Shown here: piece after piece, positions 47,335 to 61,200 of the stretch
How positions within the stretch are numbered: the first letter of the stretch is position 1
Layout of the letters: the number at the start of each line of letters is the position of its first letter
From: Hybos culiciformis
Taxonomy: Eukaryota > Arthropoda > Insecta > Diptera > Hybotidae
Length of the DNA: 64,000 nt
Direction: 5' to 3'
Assembly: GCA_964007475.1 (NCBI GenBank)
Contig: OZ023274.1
Location: 102,843,372-102,907,371 of the forward strand
Translations under genes and position numbers: made by a program
Notes under the pieces: model-generated
What the model saw: the letters and a program-made list of their open reading frames with translations, nothing else
What the model was told of the DNA's origin: nothing
Database searches by the model: none

Positions 47335-50300
47335 ATTAAAGTCATTTAGGTATTTTTGTGGTGGAATTATATTAAAATTACGGGAAGCAAATTGTTGACA
47401 TTATGTTGTGGCATTTTGTGTAAAATGTTGACTTTGATCACAAAAAACCAAACAAGTATAAGTGTTGGCTTCAATTGAGAAAATATTAAAAAATGAACTT
47501 CAACTGTTCTGTCTTGAATTAATTTTAACTATCAAATTAAAAAAACTCTTCTATTATTTTTGTTTTCCTAATATTTTTCCAAAAATTAATTTTCAATTTA
47601 AATTTTCAAATTTTCTCACAAGATCTCTTTTCACATTATACGTTTTTACATTAAATTCTTATTTTTTCTCTAACTGGATTATAAAATTAACACTCCATAT
47701 AATATAGAGCTTAAGATATTGGCAATGGAAATAGAAACAAAATAACAATTATTAAAAATTATTGATAAATATTTAGTAAAAATTCTTAAAGTTTTTCTTA
47801 GAACAACCTATAATTTAAAAACCAGCTGACAAGAAAAGTATTGTTTGCTTAAAAATAAATAATTACATTAAAAAATTTCCAAAGATAAAAGTTCAAACAA
47901 AAATAAATAAATTATAGGTAATAATAACTTTTTAACTGATAATAGCTAGTGAATTTTTTTTAACTATAAAAAAAGGATTAAAAAAAATTATAAGTAAAGC
48001 ACAATATTGTTTATGTTAAATGTAATGTATAAAATGTTGTTACGAAATATGTTAATAAATAAACTAAAAATAAAAAATAAAAAATACTCAAATGTCTTAA
48101 GTTAAAAAGAAAACATTTTATTTCACAAAATATTTGATGTTATTAAATGTCAATATTCGCATGAAACACAACTTAAAAGAAAATGTTAGATTTATTTTCA
48201 TCACTACTACACACTATGATTAATTAGTTTTCGACAAATTTTCATTAATCAGCTTACTGTTAGTATACTGACCATTGAACATATTTGAACTGCATAAAAG
48301 AACTTCAAGTTTTCTCGAAAAAGAAAGCAATGTTGATCCCCTGTGCATTTAATCTTATTAAAATTATAAGTGCTAAACTTTAAGATTAATTTTTACACTA
48401 TTCAAAAATTATTTGCAATTTTTTTGAGTAAAATGTCGAAAATAATTTTTAAAGTATATTTTGAAAAGTATATTTGACAAGCGATTTTCGTTATACGACA
48501 ATTTCTAGAAATTATTTGAACAAACATTAAAAACACAAAACTGATAAAAAAAAAATACTCAACTATTATAAAGAATTGTTGTTACAAAGAATTCCTTCTA
48601 AAATTAAAATTAATACTACACTAATAGTTAAAAATTTCATGTTAATTGATGTCGTTTATTGCATCCTCTGTCCAATGTTATTACCAATATATGTACACCT
48701 CCCACAAAGAGGAATAATTTTTTATTATTTTCTAGATTGCAACCTGAGTGGTATTATAGAAAATATTGGGTTAGGGATCTCTCGACAAAGGCTGAAGAAT
48801 ATAGGCAGATGAATTTTTTTTCAGTGATAAATTGAAGATATTGATATATAGGAAACTTGGAAATCTATGCATAAATTAATGAAAAATAAAAAGATTCTTA
48901 CTGTCTATATTATAATTAAATTAAAATATCACATTTTATGTCACACATCTTCTTCTTCTACTAACTATCATACATTTTTCTGTATTTTGCGTAATATGTT
49001 CATAATAAAATTAAATAGAAAAAAATATTGTTATAATCTTCAAATAATTAAATTTATTATTAAAAAAATTTATATTTCAAAAAATGTATTACAAAATTAT
49101 ATATATATACAAACATCATATAGTACTTATTATATGTATAATATGTATATTAAACACAGACACATATTATTATAAATGTAAAACACTTTATTCACAAACC
49201 ACAAAACAAAAAAATTATTTTAAATCTTTATATATTGATTTGCAAAAAAAAAACAAGAAAATAAAATTAATTAAATAATTGAATAATGCTGTTAATTAAA
49301 AACATGACAAAAAATTAATGATATAGTTTTTAATGAAAAACAAGAAAAAAAAAACAATATAATTATATATAAAATAATTCCAGAAACCAATAAAATGTTT
49401 TATGTAATTTTTTTTTTTTTCAAAATAAACAGAAAATTTTGACAATTATAAAAATGCGTAAAAATTAATTAAAAAGAAAAACAATATATATATTTATATA
49501 TGTATAATAAAATGATTAAATATGAAAGAAATATATATACATATATTATATTTACTCGAAAAATTTAAAAAAAAATAATTATAATAAAAGAAGCTGTATT
49601 TTAATGTTAAAGAAAAATTTATTTTAACACTATAAAAACTGAAAAAAATAAAAAATAATAATAAAAAAAAATTATAAAAATTAGGTAAATGAAAAACTAT
49701 GTGTAAATGTAAATTATATATACAAAATATATAATATATAATTATATACATAATATATAAAAGAGGAATATATAGAAGTAAATATATCTATACATTATAT
49801 ATAAATAATTATGATTTTTTATTTACATAATTTATCCGCAATGATCAACACCTGCAAACTGCGATTACAGACAAATTCCAAAATTATAATATTGGTTACA
49901 TTCACCCCTTATATACATTGACTGTGATGACAATACATGATTTGGTCTTTATAATAGAATAAATGATATTAATTAAACCCTACAGATAACATAAAAACAA
50001 GAAATTTAATTAAAAAAAATATATATTATGTACATTCAAGGACGACAGTAGGATTGAAGAATTAATTTTTCAACTTCGTCAAAAAATGTGATAAATCTCT
50101 TTTTTATATATATTTCCAAGAAATTTGTCTGCGGGCATAAATTGGGTGTTAACTTATTTGAAGACGAAATAGGGGCAAAAAAAAAATAAAAATAAAAATA
50201 TAAAATATTATTTTTAGAAAGTGCTCATAAAAATAAATATCAAATCCCCTTGAAATGTATCATATTGATAATTTTAATTTTTTTTCTGTATTAACGCATA

Positions 50301-53300
50301 ATTATATAGGCTCTTTTTTTTTGTTAATTTTTACAAGTAACAAGTATATCCCAAAATTTAATTTATATCCTTTTTAGGACCGAATTGGTTTTTTTTTTTT
50401 TAAATAATAATTGTACAAAATGAGAAGACTAATAAAAAAAACAAAAAAAAGGAAATGACTTGCAATAGATGAAATGTGTTTATAGGATATACATAATATT
50501 ATAATTTATAACATTGTAATAAATAGCGGCTAAATTAGCTATAATCATAGAGTGAGCTAAAAAAAAAAAAATTTTCAATTTTCCTGGAAGTGTAAATTTT
50601 ATTGATTATACAAATTGGTTTTTGAAATGAACTTAAAATTTTACAATATGCATAGAACGACCGTGCAGTGTAAGAAGTGAGTGGTTTCCAGAATAGCATG
50701 TGAGAAATTTTTTTATATTTAATCTGTCCATGATTCAATATCAAAAAAATTTATAGTTTGACATATATATATATATTTTATTTATTTAGAATGGTTTATT
50801 TTTTAATAACATAATTCTCAATTTTAAAAAACAAAATTTTTATTTGAATTTCAAAAAATTTAAAATGGACATATCCTGCCTATCATTATTGTAAAAAAAA
50901 AAAAAAAGGAAACAATAATAAATTTGAGACGGAAATGCATCTATGTATAAACAAATTTTATCCGTTTCTAATTACTAAAAATTGTATTCAATAAAATCCT
51001 AAATAAACTTCTCTGAATAAAGGTTTCAAAAAAAAAATTATATATTGATTTCTTATATTGCCAACAACGTTAAGAAATATAACAAAAGATTTAAAAATGC
51101 AAACATTTGGTTTCAAATATTTAAAATTGAATTGTTTGGAACAAAAAAAAAAAAGATTTAAACCTAAATACTGCAAATCTTCTTAAAAATTCACTGTTTG
51201 GGAATACACGTTTTTATTTTTCAATGATCTCTAAATATTCTCAAGGATAATGTGAAATCGTGAAATATTCAATAATATAATCTTTTACAATCTAAAAAAA
51301 ATTCGGCGGGAACACATAAAAGCAAGAATTTACTGACTATAGATAGTGATGTCTAATTCGTTAGGCTGTTTTGAAATTTATAGGCAAGGTGTACTTTGCA
51401 AGATCTGTTGAGAAAGAAATTAAAATCATACATTTTGAGAAAATTTTACTTTACCCTTTAAGTTTACTATAGCTTAAAAGTCTGTTTTTATTAGCAATCG
51501 AAACCAGAATTTAACTTGCCTTGAATAATGCGAGTCATCCAATCGTTTAATTTTAATATATAAGGAATATTAATATTAGCTTGTTAAAATTTTTATCAAA
51601 AATCCATAGAGATATTATTAACATAGTATTTATGTTGTTAATAATATGTCAAGTTGGTTGTAATCCTTTAATATAAAAATCATAGACAAACAAATATTCA
51701 AGGTCTAAAACTATTCCTCTGAGAATAATCCTAAATATAAAGTATACGTTTGTATAAGTATACAAAAGTGTATTTCAAAAAAAAGTTCTTTGAATAAGAA
51801 AAGATATGAATTATCAACTTAGATGCTCCAAAAAATTAGATACGCACACTCTTTGAAAAGTCTTTAAAATAATAAGTATAAAAAAGTGAAATATTTCGAG
51901 ACTTTGCAATTGCAAATTAAATAAAAGCTTATAAGAAAATATTTTCAAATATTCACGGAATACCACACTGTAGATTATTATGAAAATTTGTGCCAAAGAT
52001 AATTCTATAGATTTAAGATAATTAAGTTTTTTGATATATCATGTTAATGATTTGTCGTAGATGTAACTCTATTTGCAGAATCTCACAAAAAACATTTTTT
52101 TTATCATCAATATTAAATTTTATTTTTTATATTGAATTTATAAGATAATATGAATTTGACAGGTATATAGTTTAAGTTAAGTTTAAATTTTGTAATTTGC
52201 CACATCCGATCCGATCATAAAACATATGTATATATTTTGTGTACGTAAATATCTTATGCACTTTATCTAATATGAATTAAATTCTCCCAGTAGGTTATCT
52301 ATTGTTAGTTTTAATTCATCAAGTATGAATTTCTTTATTTTTCTTTTTTTGTTAATATTTACCGACCAATTTTCTTATATACCTACAATAAAGAAGATAT
52401 CCCATATAATATTTTTGGATTTTTAAATAAGAATTATTGAACTATTGTTTTGGTGTTAGAAATCATATTTGTTTTTCAATAAAAATAATATTATTTTACG
52501 AAGCCTTAATTATATCTCAAAATCTAATTAATTTGTTGTCGCATTATGTAAATTTGTAAGTTTTACGATCAATTGTAAAAAAACTATATCGATGCAATAA
52601 AAGTATTTTGTAATTATGATCCATTACCCGAAGAGTAGAAAGAACAATTTTAAGGACTTTATATATAAAGGATAAACCATGGAAAAACAGTAAATCTATT
52701 CCATTAAATCCATATCTGGACGAATTCAATAAACAAAAAATCAATTATATTAAAAACTAGAAGTTTTTACAAATCTAAAATGCGTACTGAATTAATATGA
52801 AAAAAAAATACGGGTAAGGCGTTACAACATAAACATAATTTAAAGAAAAATAATTAACAAAGAACAGAAAAAAAAAACATTATTCGAAACAAAATGAAAA
52901 AGGAATTCCCCAAAAATACATAAAAGGAAAAAAGAAAAAAAGGTTTATCGGAAATTGAGCCGCAGGAAATATGTCAAAAATACGTGATTTCTTTTTGCTA
53001 TTTCAAATGTTTTTTTCTTTGAAAGAAAACAATTTTAATTTTGCTACCTCGAAGATTTTGCAGAATTAGTTTTTTTTTATGATTTTATTTGTGTTTTCCG
53101 GTTTCTTGGCATTAACATTTTTTTTTTCATTTTTTTTTGTATGTGACTCTAACACAGAACAGAAATTTTTCTAAAAATCATAATTTGGTTGTAATTAAAA
53201 TTAAATTACAAAAATCCAGGATATTCATTGTGTTGTTTCTGTGTGTTTTCTGACAAATTTGTTAAAATAATTTTTCTTTGAAAATTAGTTGAATGGAAGT

Positions 53301-56090
53301 TTTTTTTTTGATGAGAAACAAATCATTTTTTATCCGGTCAATTTTAATATTAGTTCCGGATTTTATATTGGGTGACAAGATATGCACCTCTGTATTTTAT
53401 AAACATTTATATATTATTTCAGAGTTTAATTCAATTTAAAGGTGAATCATCGTGATCACTTCCGGAATCGAATTTTTTGCAAAATCTAAATATTTTATAT
53501 TAATTCATATTTTTTTGATGCAGATGTGAGAGAGACAACAAAATTTAGATATTGAAAATAAGAGATTGAAAACCTTTTTCTAGCAACATAATTTAGAAAT
53601 TTTCATGATTTTTATTACAAGGATATTGCTTTTGCTATAGTTCTACATCGTATATAGTGAGAATATATAGTCGTGCAGCGAAGTAAGTAGAAATTATGTG
53701 GAAAGTCAAAAGTCCTTAGCGTCATCCCAGGCTACAAAAAGATATTAAATCTGTGGAAATTTCAACCTCAGGTTAACTATATATTATATGTAAACATACT
53801 GTGAGTTTCATTGGTGAGGGCAACACCATTTTATCCCCTTTTTTAATCTTAATATAATAATATAATAACTAATCGTTTCTTCAATTTTAATTTATATACC
53901 AACCATTATGGGCGCGTGCTTTATTATTGACTTTGTGTCATTTCATAAATTCAAATATTGCGCATGCCATAGTGGATTTCCGGTTAAATAATAATAATAT
54001 AAAGAAAAAACCATATATTTAAAATATAAGAAATAAAAATATTTCATTCAAGGACAAGAAACGAAATTAAAATATTTCTTCCAGATATTCAGGATGCCAG
54101 AAGCATATTTTAAAATTTGTTTGATTTTAAATGCATGATATTTTCAAATAACCATATGAAAAAAAAATAAAAATAAAAAATAAATATATAATATCTAAGG
54201 ATATTTTATTTCAAATTACATAATAAATATTTATATGCATAGTACATGCATGCACAGTAGCATGTATAGTTCTTGTGAAAAAAATAAAATTCAAGTCATA
54301 CTTCACTTTAAAGCAGCTGTTGATTTTTAAAAAATTAAGTTGCATTCAAATAAGATATTTTGTTATTAAAAAAATTTTTTTTCCTCAAATTTGCGTTATT
54401 ATTCAGATCAGATTACCAAAAATTATGTGACTATGGACCATTTTGATTTTTAAATTATTTTCGATTAAAATAAAAGTTGACGTAATACTTTGGAAGCAAT
54501 AACTGATGCGGTGGTAGACAATATTTCTTATTTTGATATTGGTGACGTGTGATGCGAACAAAAAACTCATCGACAACAAAAAAAGAAAAAAGGTTTGTTA
54601 TTTATGCCATACCATTTAGAAGTGCAAACACAACATAGAAACGGCATCAGTGTGCCATGTACATGTTATCTTACAAGCCACGTTATACATTGTTGCTAAA
54701 ATACTATGGTACCTCATTCAATAATTCGATTTGAGATACTTTACTATTAAAATACCTTCGTACAACCTAAACATATTTTTGAGGTTACTATTTGTTCTTG
54801 AGACTAATGATAATAAAATTCGTTTTTGAACTTCTTCAGGGCTTGATTATTCTAAGGTAGCTCGTGCCAAACATCTTCTTCTTGTTAATATATGAACGCA
54901 GTATAAATCATTATCAAAAATGTGAAAATAAACATCGCAGCCATCAGAATCTATAATCATTTTTAATTTTACATATATGTATGCTTAAAACGTTTTCCTC
55001 ATTCATTGATTTATTCAATTCATATAAAATCAGATTAAAATACCTTAAGAAAGATATATTTTTAATCGGCTTTCATTTTCATTCATTTCTCAAACATACA
55101 TCTAATTTAACATTTGAAATTCTTAAAAAAAAAAAACAGAAATTAAGAATAACAAAATAAGATATTATAATTGAAATTTTAAATTTGAAGAAGCTTTCAA
55201 AATAGAAACTACAAAATACGTAATAACAAAATTTTTGTTTTGTTTAGATTTTTAGTTTTTTTTATACTAAGAATATACGATAATCTGAATAAGATGAATA
55301 AGATGGATATCCTCTTCCTATTTCCGGCTATATTGTATGTTAAAAAAAAAAAAAACTAAAAAAAAAAAAAAGATTACAAAAACACCTGAATTATGCTACC
55401 AAAACAAAACCAGCAAGAAATGAAAGAAACAAATAACCATGAATCAATCTTATATATGTAGTTCTAATTCTGAGTTTAAAAGATATTTCATCTTAATATA
55501 TATACATATGTCGTACCTATACGAGCTAATATTTTAGGTATGTAATATTTTATGTATGTAAACTTTATGTTTTCGAAATCGAAAAATTAATTTAAGAGAA
55601 TTATATTTCTCAATTAGATTGAGTAAAATTTAAAATGTGGATTGAGAAATTATTTTGTATATTGAAATTGCCTTTATCCAAAATTGACTATAATAAAAAA
55701 TTCTTTAAAATATACAGAGAAAAATCAATCTGTAAGATAGAACATTGCATTTAAGATATTGTACTATACTACACTATTCAAATAGTTTGTATGTTTGTAT
55801 GTATTGATCCAAATTAATTTGAAATAGAATTTCATTTCTGATGATGATGTCAACGTACAGCGAAACGTTAAATGATTAAATAAATAATAAAACTTAAAAT
55901 ATTGGTCTGTTAAATTATCCTTTTTTAATTTGAATCTTTACTAAACTATATTTCAGCATACGGTATACTATACCATACTATATACAAGTATAACTCCAAC
56001 TTATTTTGTTAATGTTGATTAATATGAAAAAAAGTTTTATGTATTTGCAGACTTGCGATAGCTACTTAGATTTCAATTTTTGTGAATTTT
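47335..56090. other. No gene seen; AT-rich
   Basis: Short ORFs lack conserved features. Moderately complex patches at 53640-53960 and 54480-54900 have no coding frame I can extend. A CGGCGG motif lies at 51302-51310 (TTCGGCGGGAAC). A TGATGATGTC...GCGAAACG string at 55838-55875 resembles a retroelement tail. Confidence 0.6.
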
Positions 56091-56101
56091 AATGCTTTAT
56101 G

Positions 56102-56634
56102 TAGGGTTTGCAGCCCCTGGATCCCGGGATCCAGAAATCCCGGTGTTTCTTTAAATCTCGGAATCCCGTGACTAAAATAACTAATCCCGGGATTTAATTT
56201 TTGTCTGAATTATATTTTGAAATTCTTTTCTCGTCAAAATTCTCTAAGAATTTAATCGCAGATTTTTTTTTCTGAAATACATACGTAGAATTTTTTTAGT
56301 GCAATTATTTTTTTCTCAACAAAATGTTCCAATGTTCTCAGAATATTTACATTTTTTTTATGGAATACGTAGAATTTTTTTTGTGCAATTAACTAGTACT
56401 AGACGCATTTTAGTTTTACGCATTTAATATTCAGTTTACAATTAAAATTTACGAGTGAACAAGTGTTTTGGTGAGCATAATAGAACAATAAGTAATTTCA
56501 ACTATGATAATGTGTAAGTATTTTTCACAAATAGTCCAATTCTAATCCCGGTACCAATCCCGGGATCCCGGGATTTAAATAATGTGATCCCGAAATCCCG
56601 GGATTGGAAATATAATACGGGATTGCAAACCCTA
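56102..56634. mobile_element. 533-bp hAT-type non-autonomous element
   Basis: Inverted ends TAGGGTTTGCA and TGCAAACCCTA with a perfect 8-bp target duplication GCTTTATG (56094-56101, 56635-56642), the hAT signature. Both subterminal regions carry arrays of ATCCCGGGAT/AATCCCGG, including the palindrome CTGGATCCCGGGATCCAG (56117-56134). These are probably transposase-binding repeats. The middle is AT-rich and non-coding. Confidence 0.92.
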
Positions 56635-56679
56635 GCTTTATGCCTAAATAATAAAACAAAATAAACAATTAGTCAAAAT

Positions 56680-56790
56680 TCCCGCCAGTAAAAGTTCTAC
56701 CAAATTCGAAAAATTCGGAATTTAGCGTTTTGAATTCCGAATTTTTTGAACTTCCAGAATTCCGGAATCCGAAAATCCGGTTTTGTATTC
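56680..56790. repeat. AATTCGGAATT-rich inverted repeats
   Basis: AAATTCGAAAAATTCGGAATT faces AATTCCGAATTTTTTGAA, followed by GAATTCCGGAATCC. It lies between the hAT element and the tandem repeat; origin unknown. Confidence 0.5.
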
Positions 56791-56800
56791 CCTAGGGCGG

Positions 56801-57095
56801 ACTTCTAAAGTTCTTCCGATTTCCTTCAAATTTGGTAAATAAAAAAAGGTAACGATTAAACACATAAATTTTGTAACAAAAAATTGATTGATATACTCAA
56901 CGACTTCTTAAGTTCGTCCGGTTTTATTCAAATTTGGTAAATAAAAAGAGGAAACGATTAAACATATAAATTTTGTAATATAAAATTGATTGATCCTACC
57001 CAGCGACTTCTAAAGTTCGTCCGATTTCATTCAAATTTGGGGCGTAAAAAATAATAAATGATTACACACAAATTTCGTAAGAAAAAATTTAGCCC
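56801..57095 (+). repeat. 102-bp tandem repeat, about 2.9 copies
   Basis: ACTTCTAAAGTTC(T/G)TCCG, then ATTCAAATTTGG, recurs at 56801, 56903 and 57006. Each is followed (in the first two copies clearly) by AACGATTAAACA and AAATTTTGTAA. The third copy is shortened and diverged at its end. Confidence 0.8.
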
Positions 57096-57099
57096 CCTT

Positions 57100-57635
57100 T
57101 TCCACTTACAAAAGTAAATCAGTCAGAGTCCGTAGCCAAATAAATATTAGCAAGTAAATAAAGAAGTTAAACTTCTTTCGTGAGCTTATGAGGATGAGGC
57201 TCACACATATGTTTTTTTTTTTTATTAAATCTAATTTAAAAATGTTTCAAGCTAAATTCACTAAACTATAAATGTTTTATTTCTGTGAATCACTCTACAT
57301 TTGGACGTACAGTACAGAGAAGAGATATTTTTTTTGTTTTTAAGAGATATTTTTTTCGAAAATATCTTATAGCTTTATTTATTGAAAAAAAATAAAAAAT
57401 AAAAAATTTATTCACTCACCAAAATTTGTGCTGTATTTATTCTATTTATAAAATAACAAAAATAATGAATTAAGAGAATTAAATATATAATAATATAAAA
57501 CATATGAAAAACTTGTTCAGTTTATATAAAACAGTCATTGAAGATAGATATTGTATATGGAAATACGGATTAGTTTTTTTGATTTTTCTTTTGCTTGGTA
57601 AAACTAAATTTTTTTTTCTCAACAACTGGTTTCTA
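57100..57635. other. No gene seen; AT-rich
   Basis: Nothing recognised. Confidence 0.65.
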
Positions 57636-57639
57636 ATTT

Positions 57640-58216
57640 AGATAAAATAAAAAAAAAAAATTAAATTCCATTGAGATAAAAAAAATAATAATAATAAACA
57701 ATTTTTATGAAAAGAAAATAAAATATTTAAAAAAAAATATTTTTGCACAAATATTTTTTTTTTGTATATATTTTGGAATTAATCAAAGAAGGAAAGAAAA
57801 TAAAAAAAAAAAACACATCACTAAAATTTATTAAAATTTTTGTACAAGAATCGCACACAAAAATCCCGCCAATCAACACCGGAAGTCTTTGTGGCAAAAA
57901 CAAAATAAAAATAAATAAAAAATTTGTTTATTGGAATTTCTAGTTAAAAAAAAAGCAATTAAAATTGAAAAAAAAAAAAAATATAATTTTTTCTTGAAAA
58001 AATAAAGATTTTTGAAGATACAAAAAAAAAAACATAAAAATAAATTTACATTTTTCAACTGAAATAAAAAAAAAAAATTATTTTTAATTTATTAAATAAA
58101 TATTAAAAAGAAAAAAAAAAGAGAAAGGAAGTGAAATATTTATATTTGATTTTCATTCACGGATTATCTAATTTTCTTAAATTAAAAATAATAAATTATT
58201 TACATAAAATTATAAG
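57640..58216 (+). promoter_or_regulatory. Possible first exon of a downstream gene
   Basis: An A-skewed block containing the isolated GC-rich patch CCCGCCAATCAACACCGGAA (57865-57884), with ETS-like CCGGAAGT and E2F-like GGCGGG (minus strand) words. It ends in AAG|GTAAGA at 58217, a consensus donor. No open frame of note precedes the donor, so it would be a leader exon. It could equally be chance. Confidence 0.25.
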
Positions 58217-58219
58217 GTA

Positions 58220-61200
58220 AGAAAAATATTTCATATAAATTGATATTAAAAGATAAATAAATTAATTGTTTCAGTTCAGTTTTCGCAAGCATTTCAAATA
58301 ACTATACAGTCGTCACTAGACTAACCGGCTTCAACCATATTTGTGCTTATTTTATGTTTCAAAAGGTTGTTGAGTTTACACATAGTAAAAAACTATGTTC
58401 AATACCCTCTTAAAATAAATAAAACTCGAAATGGTTATTTACAAACCTCAGCAACAAAAAAATTAATGTATAAGAAACCTTTAAAAATGTCCACTAACTG
58501 GTCTTGCGAATTTAGAACTTGAACTAAAGTCAATATATAATCGACCATACATGATTCAGGCTTATATTCAGAAATTTTGGCCGGAAAGAAAACATTGAGG
58601 GCAAACAAAACAAAAATTATATTCTTCTTCGTGCTAAAAAAACCACAGCAATTTTTAACTTCATTTTTCACAAAATTTTCTTGGGAAATTTTTAAATATT
58701 TTTTTTTTATTTTTTCTATGTAATTATTAGATTACAAAGCAAAATAAAAAAAAAAATTGTAAATTTTTTTTTTCCCATAAAAAACAATTTTTTTCCCACT
58801 ACCTATTTTCGCTGAAGAAAACCAAAATAGATGTATGAACAACATACCTATCTATCCTATATGTATAATAAACTATAAAAGAAAAGTCATTGACAATGGA
58901 AAAAATTTCTCTCTAACTATATATTTCTGTGTTGAATAACTTTGTCTTTATTAACGAATGAATTGTTCTGTTTTTTGTTTTTTTTTGGTTTGTTTTCACA
59001 TTCAAAATTTATGCTTTAGGAAGCATAAAATTTATTTTCCATATAAAATATAAATATTTTCAATACAATAATTTTATGTTTGAAAAAAAAAATTCATTGT
59101 ATATAAATTCCAATAAAAATATCTTAAAGAAACTCTTTTTCAAATACAGGTTTGAAAAAAAAAAAAAATAAAAATTGATGCACATCAGTGATATTATTTT
59201 CATTTTATTTATTTTTGTTATTCATTATTAATTACAATTTTTTTTCTTTTTAACATTATTATGCTATATATGTTTTTGTTTTTTCATGATTAAATTAACA
59301 GCCTCTACGTCTATATATATTAAAAAAAAAAACAATAACTTTGGCGCACTTTTTTTTTCACCAAAGATATTATAAATGTGACCCCAAGACTGGGAATTTT
59401 TTTTTATGATTAATTGATTTTAATATAATTAAAATTTCATACAAGAAATATCTTCCAATTGATTAGGTTTGATTGAAAAATTAAATTAAATAAACATCCT
59501 TATATTGTTTGAACAAAAAAAAAAATTATTATTATTATTTAATAACAAAAGATACCTAATATTTTTATTATTATTTTTTCTCTCTAAATATATACATTAC
59601 ACATATAAATTTGGAAGCATTATTGTCAATATCATAATATTTTAAAAAGCACTAACTGCCAAGTTATATTTTGTGCTGAGTGATATAGTATAACATGCCT
59701 TGTGGATAAATTGACAGTTTGCAAATGATTTGAGGGAAATTATCGTAAATATCATATATCTTTTATTCTGAAATTAAAAGCAATTCATCCTTTCAACTCT
59801 CAATAATAACTTTACTAAAATGTTACTGAATAACAAAATTTTCGATTTAAAGTTAGGTAATGTTATGTTGATTCTGTATTATGTAATATAGAAATATCAA
59901 AAGCCTCGACTCAATGTCAAAATTCATTGATTTACTTGGATACAATGAACATAATATGTTTATACCACTCTTAAATGTTTTGAGGTCCATTCATTGAAAT
60001 ACAAAAAATTGTTTGCCAAAAATAATATGTGTAAATAAGAAGAAAAAAAAAATTATTGTTGTATATATTTGCCACCCGTATCGCGTGCACAATATCATTT
60101 TCTTTCTCTGATTGATCCCAAAATATATATATAAAATTAAAGAGGGAAAAGAAGCGCAGTTTATATTTTAAAAATTTTTAAAGGAAACAACAGTAAATCA
60201 ATCAAACATCTGTTATTTGTTATTGTTGCGTGCGGTTCCTTAATTCATACAAAAATATAATATGTGTATATCAAACATTATAACTTAAAAAATTCAAGGT
60301 AAAATTTTATATGTATATTTGAAATTTATTGATGAATAAAAATTTAAGCATCGATCAAAGAAATGCATCTGCTATCTACAAAATTTTAATTTTTGTTTTT
60401 TTTTTTCCAAAATTATAAATATTTTATTTTGAATTTTTGAAAACTTAAAAAACATATAATAAAGGATACACATGATGAACATGATGAGCAGCAATTATTT
60501 TTCTTTATTATGATTCAATATTCCTATAATTTTGTTTTCAGTATATGCGATTTGAGCTAAGTAAATTAACAAGCTCATGGATGGATTAAAAAATCACGAC
60601 CAAAAATTATTAATGATTTCAATTTTTTTGAAATTCTTGAATTGCAATCCTAGATAGTTCATGAAAATTTATTTTGTTTTGTTAACGATTATAATAACTA
60701 GTATTATTATAGCAAATATAAAATATTCAGAACTCTTCAAGATATTTTTAAAGATACTTTTTAAAGATACTATTTTTGAAGATACTTTGGAATTTATATG
60801 TTCTTCGATATTTCCAACATTCCAACATAATAAAAAATTATTTAAAATAGCAAATTGCCTTTAAAGTTTAGAGTAAATGTTCGTTTCACGACCCTGATCT
60901 TATTTCGGAAATTAATTTTGAACAATTATCAAATGTCATCATTATGTATTTACTGCCTTTTTCACTACGGTCTACTACGGATGTTTGCTACATATACTTA
61001 AGTAAGCTATAAAAGTTAAAAGTTATTAATATCGCAATGAAGCCAACACAATAAAGGACAACACCCTATAACGAGAAAATAAAAAATCATCGCCCTTTAA
61101 ATTTCAAAATGTTGTCAATTCTTATAGTTTTTGATTTTTATCTTTTTTTAAACATAACAACTTTCAAAATTCCAGTAAAAAAAAAATCTCAGGCAAAAAA

